From assembly GCA_045110675.1 (NCBI GenBank), contig JBGCGJ010000011.1, forward strand, positions 1 through 64,000: DNA of 64,000 bases. Reading direction: 5' to 3'. Both the position numbers and the translations under genes were made by a program. The notes under the pieces are model-generated. The model worked only from the letters and a program-made list of their open reading frames with translations. It had not been told where the DNA came from and searched no databases. The DNA is from JBALVT01 sp045110675. Its GTDB lineage: Bacteria; Pseudomonadota; Gammaproteobacteria; Pseudomonadales; Halieaceae. This document shows, one piece after another, positions 18,408 to 27,252 of the stretch. The number at the start of each line of letters is the position of its first letter. The first letter of the stretch is position 1.

Positions 18408-19778
18408 ATGGAATTGTCGGCACTCAGTGCGGTATCACCTATCGACGGTCGCTACGGTGGCAAGACTGCCTCACTGAGAGAAGTCTTTAGCGAATACGGT
18501 CTTATAAAGCGCAGAGTATTGGTTGAGGTTCGTTGGTTGCAGCATCTGGCGGCAGTTGCAGGAATAGAAGAGGTACCGACCCTTTCTCCGCAGGCGATCC
18601 AGCATCTAAACGCACTGCTCGAAAATTTTGGCGTTGAGCATGCCGCGAGGATTAAGGAGATCGAATCCACCACCAATCACGATGTGAAGGCTGTAGAGTA
18701 TTTTATTAAGGAGCAGTTTGAGGGTAATCAGGAATTGCTCGCGGTCTCGGAGTTTGTGCACTTTGCCTGCACATCAGAGGACATTAACAATCTCTCCCAT
18801 GCCCTGATGCTCAGAGATGGCACTGCGCAGGTCATAATGCCCGCGATGACGGAGGTCGTTGCGGCCCTCGGCACTGTCGCGAAAACCACTTCAGCTGCGC
18901 CTATGCTTTCGCGCACTCATGGGCAGACTGCCAGTCCAACGACCATGGGAAAAGAACTGGCAAACGTAGTCGCGCGTCTGGAACGACAGCGGGCTCAACT
19001 CGAGAAAATCGAATATTTAGGGAAAATCAACGGTGCTGTCGGCAACTATAATGCCCATCTGTCGGCCTATCCAAACATCGACTGGCAAGCTGAAGCGGAG
19101 CAATTTGTCACCTCTTTGGGCTTGAGCTGGAATCCCTACACCACTCAAATTGAGCCTCATGATTACATGGCTGAGTTGTTCGACGCTATTGCTCGTTTCA
19201 ACACGATCCTTGTCGATTTTGATCGCGATGTATGGGGTTATATCTCCCTGGGTTACTTCAAGCAGCGCACCATCGCCGGAGAGGTAGGATCTTCCACCAT
19301 GCCCCATAAAGTGAACCCAATCGATTTCGAAAACTCCGAAGGCAACCTCGGGCTTGCCAATGCGCTCTTTCAACACCTGGGTGCCAAGTTACCCGTCAGT
19401 CGCTGGCAGCGAGATTTAACCGACAGTACCGTCTTGCGCAATATGGGCGTCGCTATGGCCTATAGCCTGATCGCCTACCAATCGAGTTTAAAGGGTATTG
19501 GTAAACTAGAACTCAATGAGCAGGCAATGGCCGCAGATTTGGATAACAGCTGGGAGGTGTTGGCCGAACCGATTCAAACGGTGATGCGTCGCTACGGCAT
19601 CGAGCAGCCCTATGAAAAGTTGAAGGAGCTGACTCGTGGCCAGGATATGAGCCAGTCGGTGATTCAGGCCTTCGTGGAGAAACTCGATTTGCCCGCTGAA
19701 GCCAAAGCGCAATTGCTGGCATTGACACCGGCCAACTACATTGGCAACGCGGTGGCTCAGGCGGACGCCATTCGCTGA
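18408..19778 (+). CDS. purB: Adenylosuccinate lyase
   Basis: PurB (456 residues) acts twice in purine synthesis, splitting SAICAR and adenylosuccinate to release fumarate. The family signature GSSTMPHKVNPIDFENSEGN carries the catalytic serine loop. The general base region is TTNHDVKAVEYF, and SRTHGQTASPTTMGKE contains the conserved His. The frame is open to 18396, but the ATG at 18408 (MELSALSAVSPIDGRYG) has GGAG six bases upstream and matches E. coli PurB in length and N-terminus. Confidence 0.97.
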   Translation: MELSALSAVSPIDGRYGGKTASLREVFSEYGLIKRRVLVEVRWLQHLAAVAGIEEVPTLSPQAIQHLNALLENFGVEHAARIKEIESTTNHDVKAVEYFIKEQFEGNQELLAVSEFVHFACTSEDINNLSHALMLRDGTAQVIMPAMTEVVAALGTVAKTTSAAPMLSRTHGQTASPTTMGKELANVVARLERQRAQLEKIEYLGKINGAVGNYNAHLSAYPNIDWQAEAEQFVTSLGLSWNPYTTQIEPHDYMAELFDAIARFNTILVDFDRDVWGYISLGYFKQRTIAGEVGSSTMPHKVNPIDFENSEGNLGLANALFQHLGAKLPVSRWQRDLTDSTVLRNMGVAMAYSLIAYQSSLKGIGKLELNEQAMAADLDNSWEVLAEPIQTVMRRYGIEQPYEKLKELTRGQDMSQSVIQAFVEKLDLPAEAKAQLLALTPANYIGNAVAQADAIR

Positions 19779-19788
19779 GGGTTAACAG

Positions 19789-20919
19789 ATGCCCCCTTGG
19801 AGTTTAAACCTCGATCGCAAAGATTTTATGGCAAATTATTGGCAGCGAAAACCGCTGCTGATACCGGGTGCTATTCAACAATTCGCTTCGCCAATCGATG
19901 CCAATGAACTCGCGGGACTGGCGCTCGAAGAAGAAGTCGAATCTCGAATAATCGAATTTCGCAATGATAACTGGCACGCACACAACGGCCCCTTCACAAC
20001 ACAATCCTTTGACAGAAAACATCCCTGGACCCTGCTGGTTCAGGGCGTTGACCAACTGGTCGACGAAGTCGCCCAACTGTTAAAACTCGTTGATTTTATC
20101 CCCCAATGGCGACTGGACGACGTTATGATTAGTTACGCTGTGGACGGCGCGAGCGTGGGGCCTCACTACGACAATTACGATGTATTTCTTCTGCAAGCTC
20201 AAGGCCTGCGCCAGTGGCACCTGGGACAGCAGTGCAATGAACATACGCCTTTGAAAACCGGTACCGACCTGAGAATACTAGAAAATTTTCAATGCCAATC
20301 AACACACCTGTTAAGCCCCGGTGACATTCTTTACGTTCCGCCGGGAGTCGCCCATTGGGGAGTCGCCAGTGGAGAATCTATGACCTATTCTGTCGGCTTT
20401 CGGGCACCGCGAATGTCAGACATTCTGAGCAGGGGTGTCGATGCTGCACTTGAAACTCTGTCTGCCGAGGCTTTTTATTCTGATCCCGGTTTGGCCAGTA
20501 CTCATCGGCCCGGGGAAATTTCCTCTGAGGATAATCGCAGGGCAAAAGATCAACTTATTGCTGCACTGTCAAAATTCGAAGACACTCAGTGGTTTGGTGA
20601 GCTTGTAACAGAACCCAAGCACCCGTTCGAACCGATCTTCGAAAGCGAGGCTTTTAGCCTTGCTGATTTAAGAGATGATGATGCCATTCTAGGTCTCTGT
20701 GCTCATTCGAAAATCGCCTGGCAGCAATCCGCTGAAGATATCGTGGTATTTGCCAATGGCGAATCGAAGGTGTTTGGCCATGCTGTATTGCCTACGCTTA
20801 TAGTATTATGCGGTGAGTGGCTAATGGAAGGATCTGCGCTGAGCATTGCCGTGGAGGACACCGAAACGGCCACACTACTCGTTTACTTACTGGAGTTAGG
20901 TTGTCTTGAATTCAAATGA
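19789..20919 (+). CDS. roxA: Ribosomal protein uL16 arginine 3-hydroxylase (JmjC/cupin)
   Basis: RoxA/YcfD (376 residues) is an Fe(II)/2-oxoglutarate oxygenase that hydroxylates an arginine of ribosomal protein uL16. The iron triad is visible: H126 and D128 (GPHYDNYDVFLLQ) and H189 (GVAHWGVAS). The N-terminus (FMANYWQRKPLLIPGA) and the winged-helix C-terminal half match the family. It follows purB by 10 bases, as in Pseudomonas. Confidence 0.94.
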   Translation: MPPWSLNLDRKDFMANYWQRKPLLIPGAIQQFASPIDANELAGLALEEEVESRIIEFRNDNWHAHNGPFTTQSFDRKHPWTLLVQGVDQLVDEVAQLLKLVDFIPQWRLDDVMISYAVDGASVGPHYDNYDVFLLQAQGLRQWHLGQQCNEHTPLKTGTDLRILENFQCQSTHLLSPGDILYVPPGVAHWGVASGESMTYSVGFRAPRMSDILSRGVDAALETLSAEAFYSDPGLASTHRPGEISSEDNRRAKDQLIAALSKFEDTQWFGELVTEPKHPFEPIFESEAFSLADLRDDDAILGLCAHSKIAWQQSAEDIVVFANGESKVFGHAVLPTLIVLCGEWLMEGSALSIAVEDTETATLLVYLLELGCLEFK

Positions 20920-21421
20920 TACACCACGAGATGCTATGGACTACGACGTACCCCACTACGGAGTAAAGAGTCCTAGCCCCTTTAAGGAGTTACTTCTGGC
21001 CCTGTGCGGCAGCGCCTCGCGCTACATAAAAATCATCAGCCCACGGCTCGATCATCTGGTCTTCGACAATGCCGAACTAGCGGATGTGCTCAGCGCTGTG
21101 GCAAGAAGCGGCAGCCACTCCCGTGTGGACATTCTGATCAGCGATTCAAGGCCGATTATAAATAATGGGCACAGGCTGCTGAATTTGACCCGGCGACTTC
21201 CCAGTAAAATCACTATACGAAAGCTGGAAGATCATCCGGAAATGACCGGAGAAACGGTTGTAATTCGCGATATGAACGGCGTATTGTTTATGCCTGATGA
21301 TGAGGGTCTGGGATTTTATGATCCGGATTCGAGGGCATCGACGCAACCCTTTATCGATAAGTTCGAATCTCTTTGGCAACGCGCCCAGTCAGATCCGGAA
21401 TTCCGCCGACTCGGGCTGTAG
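20906..21421 (+). CDS. Phospholipase D-like fold protein without HKD motif (DUF7931-like)
   Basis: A 171-residue protein that overlaps the roxA end by 14 bases if the TTG at 20906 is used; an ATG at 20936 (MDYDVPHYG) is an equally good start. The pattern (IKIISPRLDHLVFDN, then VDILISDSRPIINNGHRLL, then a late FIDKFESLWQRA) resembles one half of a PLD-type fold, but no HxKxxxxD catalytic motif is present. In related genomes a similar protein follows roxA, sometimes with an acetyltransferase. The family name is from memory and less certain. Function unknown. Confidence 0.7.
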   Translation: MNSNDTPRDAMDYDVPHYGVKSPSPFKELLLALCGSASRYIKIISPRLDHLVFDNAELADVLSAVARSGSHSRVDILISDSRPIINNGHRLLNLTRRLPSKITIRKLEDHPEMTGETVVIRDMNGVLFMPDDEGLGFYDPDSRASTQPFIDKFESLWQRAQSDPEFRRLGL

Positions 21422-21426
21422 CGGTA

Positions 21427-22458
21427 TCAGGGAGTTTCGGTCGCGCAAGAAGAGTCGTCTTCAAAATCGCATTCAAACTGCTCATCTTCGGCCAAGCTAA
21501 CTTCGTAGAGCTGTTCAGTGGGTAAGGGGATGGCAATGTCGTCAAAATCCACCGGATCATCGTTCAGCGCATTGCAACTGAATACGACGGTGTAATCGTT
21601 TTCGGGTAGAAAGCCAAAAGCGTATTCGAAAGTATTCCGCGACTCATTTTCAATCAGTGCGCTGACCGAATAAGGTGCAATGGCATTGTCACCGACCTCA
21701 TTCTCGTTCTCATTGGTAAAGACATCCGCGAGAGCCTCGGCCGACAAGTTGTGTCCCGTGTACAAATACACCAGATTTCCCCGCAGCGGATCTTCTTTGC
21801 CTTCACAGGGAGATTCAGTATCGAACAGACTGCTATCCACAGTGCCGGAAATACTGGAGTCGACATCATTGTCTACAACCCTGGCACCCTTACCAGTCAG
21901 AAAATACGAGCCGTCGGAGTTGATTGTTTGCAGGGAAAGCCCAAGATTAAACTCAATAGTTAACTGTTCATTTCCCGCACTGAGACGAAAACCGGAAAAC
22001 GAAAGCTGCGAAGAAGGCACGTTTAAAGCAGCCATTTCGCCATTTGTTTCTTCTACAAATGAATTATTAATATTGCCGTCGACCACCTGGAGAACCAGTT
22101 CAGAGTAAGTGCCGGAATCGATCTCCAGATCGTCTATGACAACCCGTTGTTTCAGGCCCCGATTATCGAGCAAATCAATCTGGAACGTTTCTTCATCGAC
22201 CGTATTCGAATCCACTAGGGTAAAAGTTTCGATCACTATGTCTTCCGCATCTGATCTTCGCAGCGTCACTGAGTCAATCTCGAGTACGATTTGCTCTACG
22301 TTTTCGATTGCTGTAGACGACAGGCCCAGGGAAAATATCGCCGGCTCGCTGCCGCCGTCGCTGTCATCATCGCGATCACAATCGAAACCGCAGGGACAGC
22401 CACCCAGCAAGAGAAACACTGGAGCCAGAATTAGGACTGCCAGGATTCTCTTAAGCAT
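21427..22458 (-). CDS. DUF4382-like lipoprotein
   Basis: A 343-residue predicted lipoprotein. The start is placed at the ATG at 22458 because it gives a clean lipoprotein signal (MLKRILAVLILAPVFLLLGG followed by Cys). A short acidic linker (DRDDDSDGGS) leads to a beta-rich domain like DUF4382 (VEQIVLEIDSVTLRR, LDNRGLKQRVVIDDLEIDSG). The C-terminal half has several acidic patches and cysteines. It lies 23 bases after the outer-membrane protein gene on the same strand, so the two are probably co-expressed. Function unknown. Confidence 0.75.
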   Translation of the reverse strand: MLKRILAVLILAPVFLLLGGCPCGFDCDRDDDSDGGSEPAIFSLGLSSTAIENVEQIVLEIDSVTLRRSDAEDIVIETFTLVDSNTVDEETFQIDLLDNRGLKQRVVIDDLEIDSGTYSELVLQVVDGNINNSFVEETNGEMAALNVPSSQLSFSGFRLSAGNEQLTIEFNLGLSLQTINSDGSYFLTGKGARVVDNDVDSSISGTVDSSLFDTESPCEGKEDPLRGNLVYLYTGHNLSAEALADVFTNENENEVGDNAIAPYSVSALIENESRNTFEYAFGFLPENDYTVVFSCNALNDDPVDFDDIAIPLPTEQLYEVSLAEDEQFECDFEDDSSCATETP

Positions 22459-22481
22459 TGGGATCAATAAATCCCTATGGG

Positions 22482-23219
22482 CTAAAAGTCCCAAAAAATT
22501 CCTCCGTAAACACCGCTGGTTTCGGCTTTCAATTTGTCCGACCCGCCTGAATAGTCAATATCCATGGTTCTATAGCCCAGCTCCAGGCCCAATCCGAGCG
22601 CTATTTCCCAGCCCACAGCGGCGCGCAAATCACTGTAATCGTCACCATCCCAACTCACGTAATTTCCATCTGCCTGGACGTACCAGCCTGTAAAAGGTAA
22701 GTCCAAGCGCAGTGCGGCGTAACCCATGGGAATGGCATCGTCGGTTTTGACTTCACCGCTTTGGCCATTTTCATCTAACAAGCTTGCACTTGCGTCCATA
22801 AACCGGACTGATAAGCCCAAATCGAGATTAACCCAGTTGTCCAGGATTTCGTAGTAAGCGGTAACATCGGTGTGGGTGAGATCCAGATCCGTCTGCACAT
22901 CGCCGGTCAGTACTACCCCATCGAACAGCTCGGCACCAATATCTCCATCGCCACTGAGTTCCATGCGGGTATGCTGAACCAAAATATTGGGAATCAGGGG
23001 AACAGGGTGTTCCAGCGCAGCAAACACCTGATAGTCTGTTTCGTCGTCGATATCGAAGGTAGAATCAAAGTCAATATTATTGCCACCGTTGCGGCCATTG
23101 CCCTCAAATTCCTGCGACCAGACGTTGACACCGACTTTACCGCCCAGGACGTCAGCCCGCAGATGAGATGAGTAAGAAAAGAGTAGAACGAGTAAGCAAA
23201 ATCTGAACAACAAGGGCAT
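22482..23219 (-). CDS. TIGR04219-like outer-membrane beta-barrel protein
   Basis: A 245-residue protein with a signal peptide (cut near SHLRADVLG). It alternates short beta-strands and aspartate-rich turns and ends in the C-terminal aromatic signature GGIFWDF typical of BAM-dependent barrels. The layout (Trp in VGVNVWSQEFEG, then YYEILDNWVNLDLGLSVRFM and VGWEIALGLGLELGYRTM) matches the TIGR04219 family. A GGAG lies very close to the ATG. It heads a two-gene unit with the lipoprotein. Role unknown. Confidence 0.8.
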   Translation of the reverse strand: MPLLFRFCLLVLLFSYSSHLRADVLGGKVGVNVWSQEFEGNGRNGGNNIDFDSTFDIDDETDYQVFAALEHPVPLIPNILVQHTRMELSGDGDIGAELFDGVVLTGDVQTDLDLTHTDVTAYYEILDNWVNLDLGLSVRFMDASASLLDENGQSGEVKTDDAIPMGYAALRLDLPFTGWYVQADGNYVSWDGDDYSDLRAAVGWEIALGLGLELGYRTMDIDYSGGSDKLKAETSGVYGGIFWDF

Positions 23220-23321
23220 ATCTCCACTGGTGATTGCTGCTAGTTTAAACCCTATGCGGGTGGCAATACCTGGTGAAAAATACCCAATATTAGCGATGAT
23301 TCACTGAATGTGAGCTCGATA

Positions 23322-23651
23322 TTAGATGCTATGGGCGTCGTCCAGCATCAGCCCGACTTCGTTACCCTCGTAAATGACTTCGTAGGTCTTCAAGGCGCGG
23401 CAGGGTTCCTCAGTGGCCTGGATCAGGTGCCCGTCGTTGATGGCGAATTGATAGTGGTGCAGAGCACACTGGATCACTCCCTTATCGATGGAGGCCAATT
23501 CAAGAGGGTGCTCTTTGTGGGGGCAGTGGGACTCGATGATAAACACCTCCCCTGCCCTTTGAATCAGCAGCAGACGGATGCTGTCAATTTTAAACGCTCG
23601 GGCATAACTGTCGTTGAGATTAATCAGCTTATCCAGCGGATAAAAGCGCAT
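23322..23651 (-). CDS. Rieske [2Fe-2S] ferredoxin-like protein
   Basis: A 109-residue single-domain Rieske protein, probably a soluble electron carrier. Both cluster half-motifs are present: CPHKEHPL (Cys and His) and CALHHYQF (Cys and His). It is the last gene of the propionyl-CoA operon, 25 bases after meaB. A redox protein has no known part in that pathway, so it may belong to another system or be carried along. A GAGG site precedes the ATG. Confidence 0.87.
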   Translation of the reverse strand: MRFYPLDKLINLNDSYARAFKIDSIRLLLIQRAGEVFIIESHCPHKEHPLELASIDKGVIQCALHHYQFAINDGHLIQATEEPCRALKTYEVIYEGNEVGLMLDDAHSI

Positions 23652-23676
23652 TGGCTCGGCCTCTTCGGGTTGCGGA

Positions 23677-24636
23677 TTACAGTTTTGCTAAAATTTGCCT
23701 GGCTGCGGTATAGGGCGTTATTGTTTGGGCCTCGACACTGGATTCGAGCTGTGGAAGTAATTTTTGGATCTCTACATTCTGATCAAGTTTTAACAACAAC
23801 ATCTCGTTGACCAATTGATGCATCCAGTCGCGGTTTTGCTGGGCGCGCTTATGCGCAAAGGCGTCCTGTTCGAGGGCTAGGAAATAATAGTCAATGAGCA
23901 TGCCCCATAGGGAATCGATATTGGTGGATTCCAGCGCCGAACACGTCATTACCCGTGGCGTCCAAAAACTGGTATGCCGCAATAAATTCATGGCGCTGGT
24001 GTAATGTTGGCGGGCGATGTTGGCAAGGTGCTCGCTCTCCCCATCGGCCTTATTGATCACCAGAGCATCCGCGAGTTCCAGAATGCCCTTCTTGATACCT
24101 TGCAACTCGTCACCACCGCCGGGCAACATCAACACCATGAAAAAATCGACCATGGCGGCAACCTGATATTCAGACTGACCGACACCTACCGTTTCAACAA
24201 GAATCACATCGTAGCCGGCGGCCTCGCACAGGAGCATTGTTTCCCGTGTTTTCTGCGCTACGCCACCCAATGAGCCCTCTGAAGGCGAGGGACGAATAAA
24301 AGCGCTGTCTCTTCGCGACAACTCTTCCATGCGGGTCTTGTCGCCCATGATAGAGCCACCGGCGATAGGCGAGCTCGGATCAACGGCCAGTACCGCAACG
24401 CGTTTCCCTTGCTCCAGCAAATACAATCCGAATGTTTCTATGAAAGTTGATTTGCCTACTCCGGGAACACCCGTAATGCCAATTCGAATACTTTTCCCGC
24501 TGTGGGGTAAAACTTGCTCCAGCAGAGTCTGAGCAGACTCACGGTCCACTTCTAGCTTACTCTCAACCAGAGTAATGGCTTTGGCCAGGGCGCGACGCTC
24601 ACCCCGCAGAAGGCCCTCGAGGTCTACGCCAGTCAT
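23677..24636 (-). CDS. meaB: Methylmalonyl-CoA mutase-associated GTPase MeaB
   Basis: MeaB (319 residues) is a G3E-type GTPase that protects methylmalonyl-CoA mutase and gates delivery of adenosylcobalamin. It shows the P-loop GVPGVGKSTFIE, the family-specific DPSSPIAGGSIMGDKTRM, the switch region DVILVETVGVGQSE and the guanine motif NKAD. It starts 24 bases after the mutase stop and is in the same operon. Its intactness argues that the mutase upstream was functional until recently, or still is. Confidence 0.94.
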   Translation of the reverse strand: MTGVDLEGLLRGERRALAKAITLVESKLEVDRESAQTLLEQVLPHSGKSIRIGITGVPGVGKSTFIETFGLYLLEQGKRVAVLAVDPSSPIAGGSIMGDKTRMEELSRRDSAFIRPSPSEGSLGGVAQKTRETMLLCEAAGYDVILVETVGVGQSEYQVAAMVDFFMVLMLPGGGDELQGIKKGILELADALVINKADGESEHLANIARQHYTSAMNLLRHTSFWTPRVMTCSALESTNIDSLWGMLIDYYFLALEQDAFAHKRAQQNRDWMHQLVNEMLLLKLDQNVEIQKLLPQLESSVEAQTITPYTAARQILAKL

Positions 24637-24660
24637 CTAGCGAGCCGCAGTGACGTCACC

Positions 24661-26337
24661 TTAGGACTGGGCCTCTCTGACAGCGTCCAGCACTTCGCGG
24701 GCACACACAGGGATCGGCGTACCGGGACCAAAAATACACTTAACACCTGCTGCATAGAGTTCATCGTAGTCCTGTCTGGGAATGACTCCACCAGCGATCA
24801 CAATGATATCGCTTGCCCCTTGCTTGCGGAGCTCCTCGACCAATGATGGCACCAGGGTTTTGTGTCCAGCTGCCAAAGAAGAGGCGCCGACGACATGAAC
24901 ATCATTCTCAATGGCCTGTCTGGCGACTTCTTCAGGGGTAGAAAACATGGGGGAAAGATCAATATCAAAGCCTACATCGGCGAAGGCTGTAGCAATGACC
25001 TTGGCACCGCGATCGTGACCGTCCTGTCCCATTTTACAAACCAGCATTCTGGGCCGACGGCCTCGTTGCTCCACAAAAGCATCGATGTCTTTGCTAATGG
25101 TCTGCCAACCTTCGTCGTCTTGAAAAGCGGAACCATACACACCGGACACGGTTTGTGCCTGGGCATTAAAGCGACCGAATTCTCTCTCCATGGCGTAGGA
25201 AATCTCCCCGACAGTGGCGCGTCTGCGGGTGGCTTCAATGGATAACTCCAGAAGGTTACCCTCTCCGCTCACCGCGCTTTGATAGATTTGTTCCAGTATA
25301 TCCTCGACTGCCGTCTCATCTCGAGTGCTTCGTATTTCAGCTAAGCGCGCCAACTGGGAGGATCTAACAGCGTCATCGTCGATTTCAAGTACGTCCATTT
25401 CCTCTGTTTCGTCGACGGTGTATTTATTGACCCCGACAATGACATCTTCGCCGCGATCGATTCGTGCCTGTTTCCGCGCCGCTGCCTCTTCGATACGCAG
25501 TTTTGGCATGCCGGTCTCGATAGCCTTGGCCATACCGCCAGCTTGCTCCACCTCGTCGATAAGCTCCCAGGCTTTATCGGCGATATCCTGGGTTAGGCTC
25601 TCCATCATGTAAGACCCTCCCCAGGGATCTACCACCTTGGTGATTCCGGTCTCTTCCTGAATCACCAGTTGGGTGTTGCGCGCGATCCTAGCGGAGAACT
25701 CGGTTGGCAGTGCGATAGCCTCATCCAGTGCATTGGTGTGCAGGGATTGTGTTCCTCCAAAAACCGCAGCCATGGCTTCGATCGTCGTACGCACTACGTT
25801 GTTGTAAGGATCTTGCTCGGTTAATGACCAGCCGGATGTCTGACTGTGGGTTCTCAACATCGAGCTTTTAGGGTTCTGTGGATCAAACTGGGCAACAATT
25901 TTCGCCCACAGCAGCCTGGCTGCTCGCATCTTGGCAATTTCCATGTAGAAGTTCATGCCAACGCCCCAGAAAAAAGACAGGCGCGGAGCAAAGTCATCGA
26001 TTTTCAGTCCGGCAGCAATCGCGGTTCGGATATATTCTTTGCCATCAGCCAGTGTATAGGCCAGCTCAAGAGCCGCGTTGGCGCCGGCTTCTTGTATATG
26101 ATATCCAGAAATGGAAATGGTATTAAAGCGCGGCATGTTGCTGGAACAGTAGGCGATAATGTCACCGATGATTTTCATACTCGGTGCAGGCGGATAGATA
26201 TAAGTGTTGCGAACCATAAACTCTTTCAGGATATCGTTTTGGATCGTGCCCGCCAGTTGCGCCTGGCTAACCCCCTGCTCCTCCGCGGCGACGATATAGC
26301 CGGCCAGAACAGGCAATACCGCTCCGTTCATGGTCAT
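24661..26337 (-). CDS. Methylmalonyl-CoA mutase, large C-terminal part (after the TAG)
   Basis: 558 residues from the first ATG after the TAG (MTMNGAVLPVLAGYIV). It holds most of the TIM-barrel substrate domain (NDILKEFMVRNTYIYPP, RLSFFWGVGMNFYMEIAK, RTHSQTSGWSLTEQDPYNN) and the whole B12-binding domain (KMGQDGHDRGAKVIATAF, AGGVIPRQDYDELY). It could be translated by restart, since its ATG is six bases past the stop, but no clear ribosome binding site is visible. Without the first 157 residues it would lack part of the substrate-binding surface. Confidence 0.8.
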   Translation of the reverse strand: MTMNGAVLPVLAGYIVAAEEQGVSQAQLAGTIQNDILKEFMVRNTYIYPPAPSMKIIGDIIAYCSSNMPRFNTISISGYHIQEAGANAALELAYTLADGKEYIRTAIAAGLKIDDFAPRLSFFWGVGMNFYMEIAKMRAARLLWAKIVAQFDPQNPKSSMLRTHSQTSGWSLTEQDPYNNVVRTTIEAMAAVFGGTQSLHTNALDEAIALPTEFSARIARNTQLVIQEETGITKVVDPWGGSYMMESLTQDIADKAWELIDEVEQAGGMAKAIETGMPKLRIEEAAARKQARIDRGEDVIVGVNKYTVDETEEMDVLEIDDDAVRSSQLARLAEIRSTRDETAVEDILEQIYQSAVSGEGNLLELSIEATRRRATVGEISYAMEREFGRFNAQAQTVSGVYGSAFQDDEGWQTISKDIDAFVEQRGRRPRMLVCKMGQDGHDRGAKVIATAFADVGFDIDLSPMFSTPEEVARQAIENDVHVVGASSLAAGHKTLVPSLVEELRKQGASDIIVIAGGVIPRQDYDELYAAGVKCIFGPGTPIPVCAREVLDAVREAQS

Positions 26338-26343
26338 CGATAC

Positions 26344-26817
26344 CTAGACACTATCCAACGGAATTCCATCAAACAGGATTTTCATATCCTCGACGGAGTC
26401 AATTGCAACACCCGCCTTACCGACATCGCCGGATACCCTGGGATGATCCGAGTCATACCCTCGGTGTGTCGCCAAATCGAAGGCCACGGAAACACCCTGT
26501 CCACCCGCGTCCAAGGCCTTGCGATAAAACGCATTCGACTCCTCAGCGGTTGAAAAACCGGCATACTGACGAATTGTCCAGGGGCGCCCTGCATACATAG
26601 TGGCTTGAGGCCCGCGCATGTATGGCGACATCCCAGGCATCGTATCTGTGTAAGCGAGATCTTGAGTATCGGCAGCGGTATAGAGTGCCTTAACGGGAAT
26701 GTCTTCAGCAGTATGCCAGGTTAACTCTTCGGGGCTTTTACCCTTGGTCTGCTTGGTTGCCAATTCGCGCCAGTTATCGAGTGTGGCGGATTCTTTGTCA
26801 TAAATCTTGTCGCTCAT
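26344..26817 (-). CDS. Methylmalonyl-CoA mutase, N-terminal fragment (before the TAG)
   Basis: 157 residues of the mutase N-terminus: SPEELTWHTAEDIPVKALYT, then PYMRGPQATMYAGRPWTIRQ, YAGFSTAEESNAFYR, VAFDLATHRGYDSDHPRVSG, VGKAGVAIDSVEDMK. It starts 23 bases after the epimerase on the same strand and ends at the premature TAG. Natural two-subunit mutases split at the B12 domain, not here, so this is more likely a break than an evolved subunit. Confidence 0.8.
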   Translation of the reverse strand: MSDKIYDKESATLDNWRELATKQTKGKSPEELTWHTAEDIPVKALYTAADTQDLAYTDTMPGMSPYMRGPQATMYAGRPWTIRQYAGFSTAEESNAFYRKALDAGGQGVSVAFDLATHRGYDSDHPRVSGDVGKAGVAIDSVEDMKILFDGIPLDSV

Positions 26818-26840
26818 TGCCTTTCCTTTACCTTTAACAG

Positions 26841-27251
26841 TTAATGCTCGTCGGCCGGCTGGCTAATTTCGATCAGTACACCGTCACAGCTTTTAGGATG
26901 GATGAATATCACGGAAGAGCCGTGGGCACCTGGGGTTGGTGCATCCGCCAGGAATTGGTAGCCCTTTTCCTTGAGGCGTTCGACATCTTCGAGAATATTG
27001 TCGGAGCGAAAGCACAGGTGATGCAAACCTCCGCCCTTCTTTTCTAGGTAGCCCGCGATCGCACCTTCGCCACGCAGTGGGTGAACAAGTTCAATACTGG
27101 TCGGTGGCAAAGGGAAAAACGCGGTTTTGGTCTTTGCGGCTTCCACGTCGTCGACACCTTCAAAGGGTAGTCCAAAATCTTCCATAAAGCGCTTGATCGC
27201 CTTCTCCAGGTCAGGAACAGCAATCGCGATATGGTCCAATGCAGTAATCAT
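26841..27251 (-). CDS. mce: Methylmalonyl-CoA epimerase
   Basis: A 136-residue vicinal-oxygen-chelate metalloenzyme that converts (S)- to (R)-methylmalonyl-CoA. Family features: ALDHIAIAVPDLEKAIKRF (metal His), SIELVHPL, GGGLHHLCFRSDN (metal His) and a final VLIEISQP (catalytic/metal Glu). It sits between the carboxylase and the mutase, in pathway order, one base after the carboxylase stop. Confidence 0.94.
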   Translation of the reverse strand: MITALDHIAIAVPDLEKAIKRFMEDFGLPFEGVDDVEAAKTKTAFFPLPPTSIELVHPLRGEGAIAGYLEKKGGGLHHLCFRSDNILEDVERLKEKGYQFLADAPTPGAHGSSVIFIHPKSCDGVLIEISQPADEH

Positions 27252-27252
27252 T

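Larger units (their letters stand above)
24661..26817 (-). pseudogene. scpA: Methylmalonyl-CoA mutase with one in-frame TAG
   Basis: Read as one frame this is a 718-codon adenosylcobalamin-dependent mutase, the normal length (E. coli ScpA is 714). Codon 158 is TAG, in the conserved stretch LDSV-stop-VSMTMNGAVLP where relatives have serine (MSVSMTMNG). A serine TCG changed at one base gives TAG. No base is gained or lost and everything else looks intact, including the cobalamin motif DGHDRG (H601). TAG ends other genes here (serS, crcB), so it is a real stop. Options are a very recent nonsense mutation, a sequencing error, read-through, or restart at the ATG six bases later. Confidence 0.85.

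Noticed and set aside
26344..26346. Pyrrolysine or genome-wide amber recoding at the mutase TAG
   Set aside because: TAG ends serS and crcB (and clpA) normally, and the replaced residue is an ordinary serine, not a special site.
25846..26553. 235-codon open frame on the plus strand across the mutase
   Set aside because: Antisense shadow of a conserved coding sequence with no family likeness or ribosome binding site.
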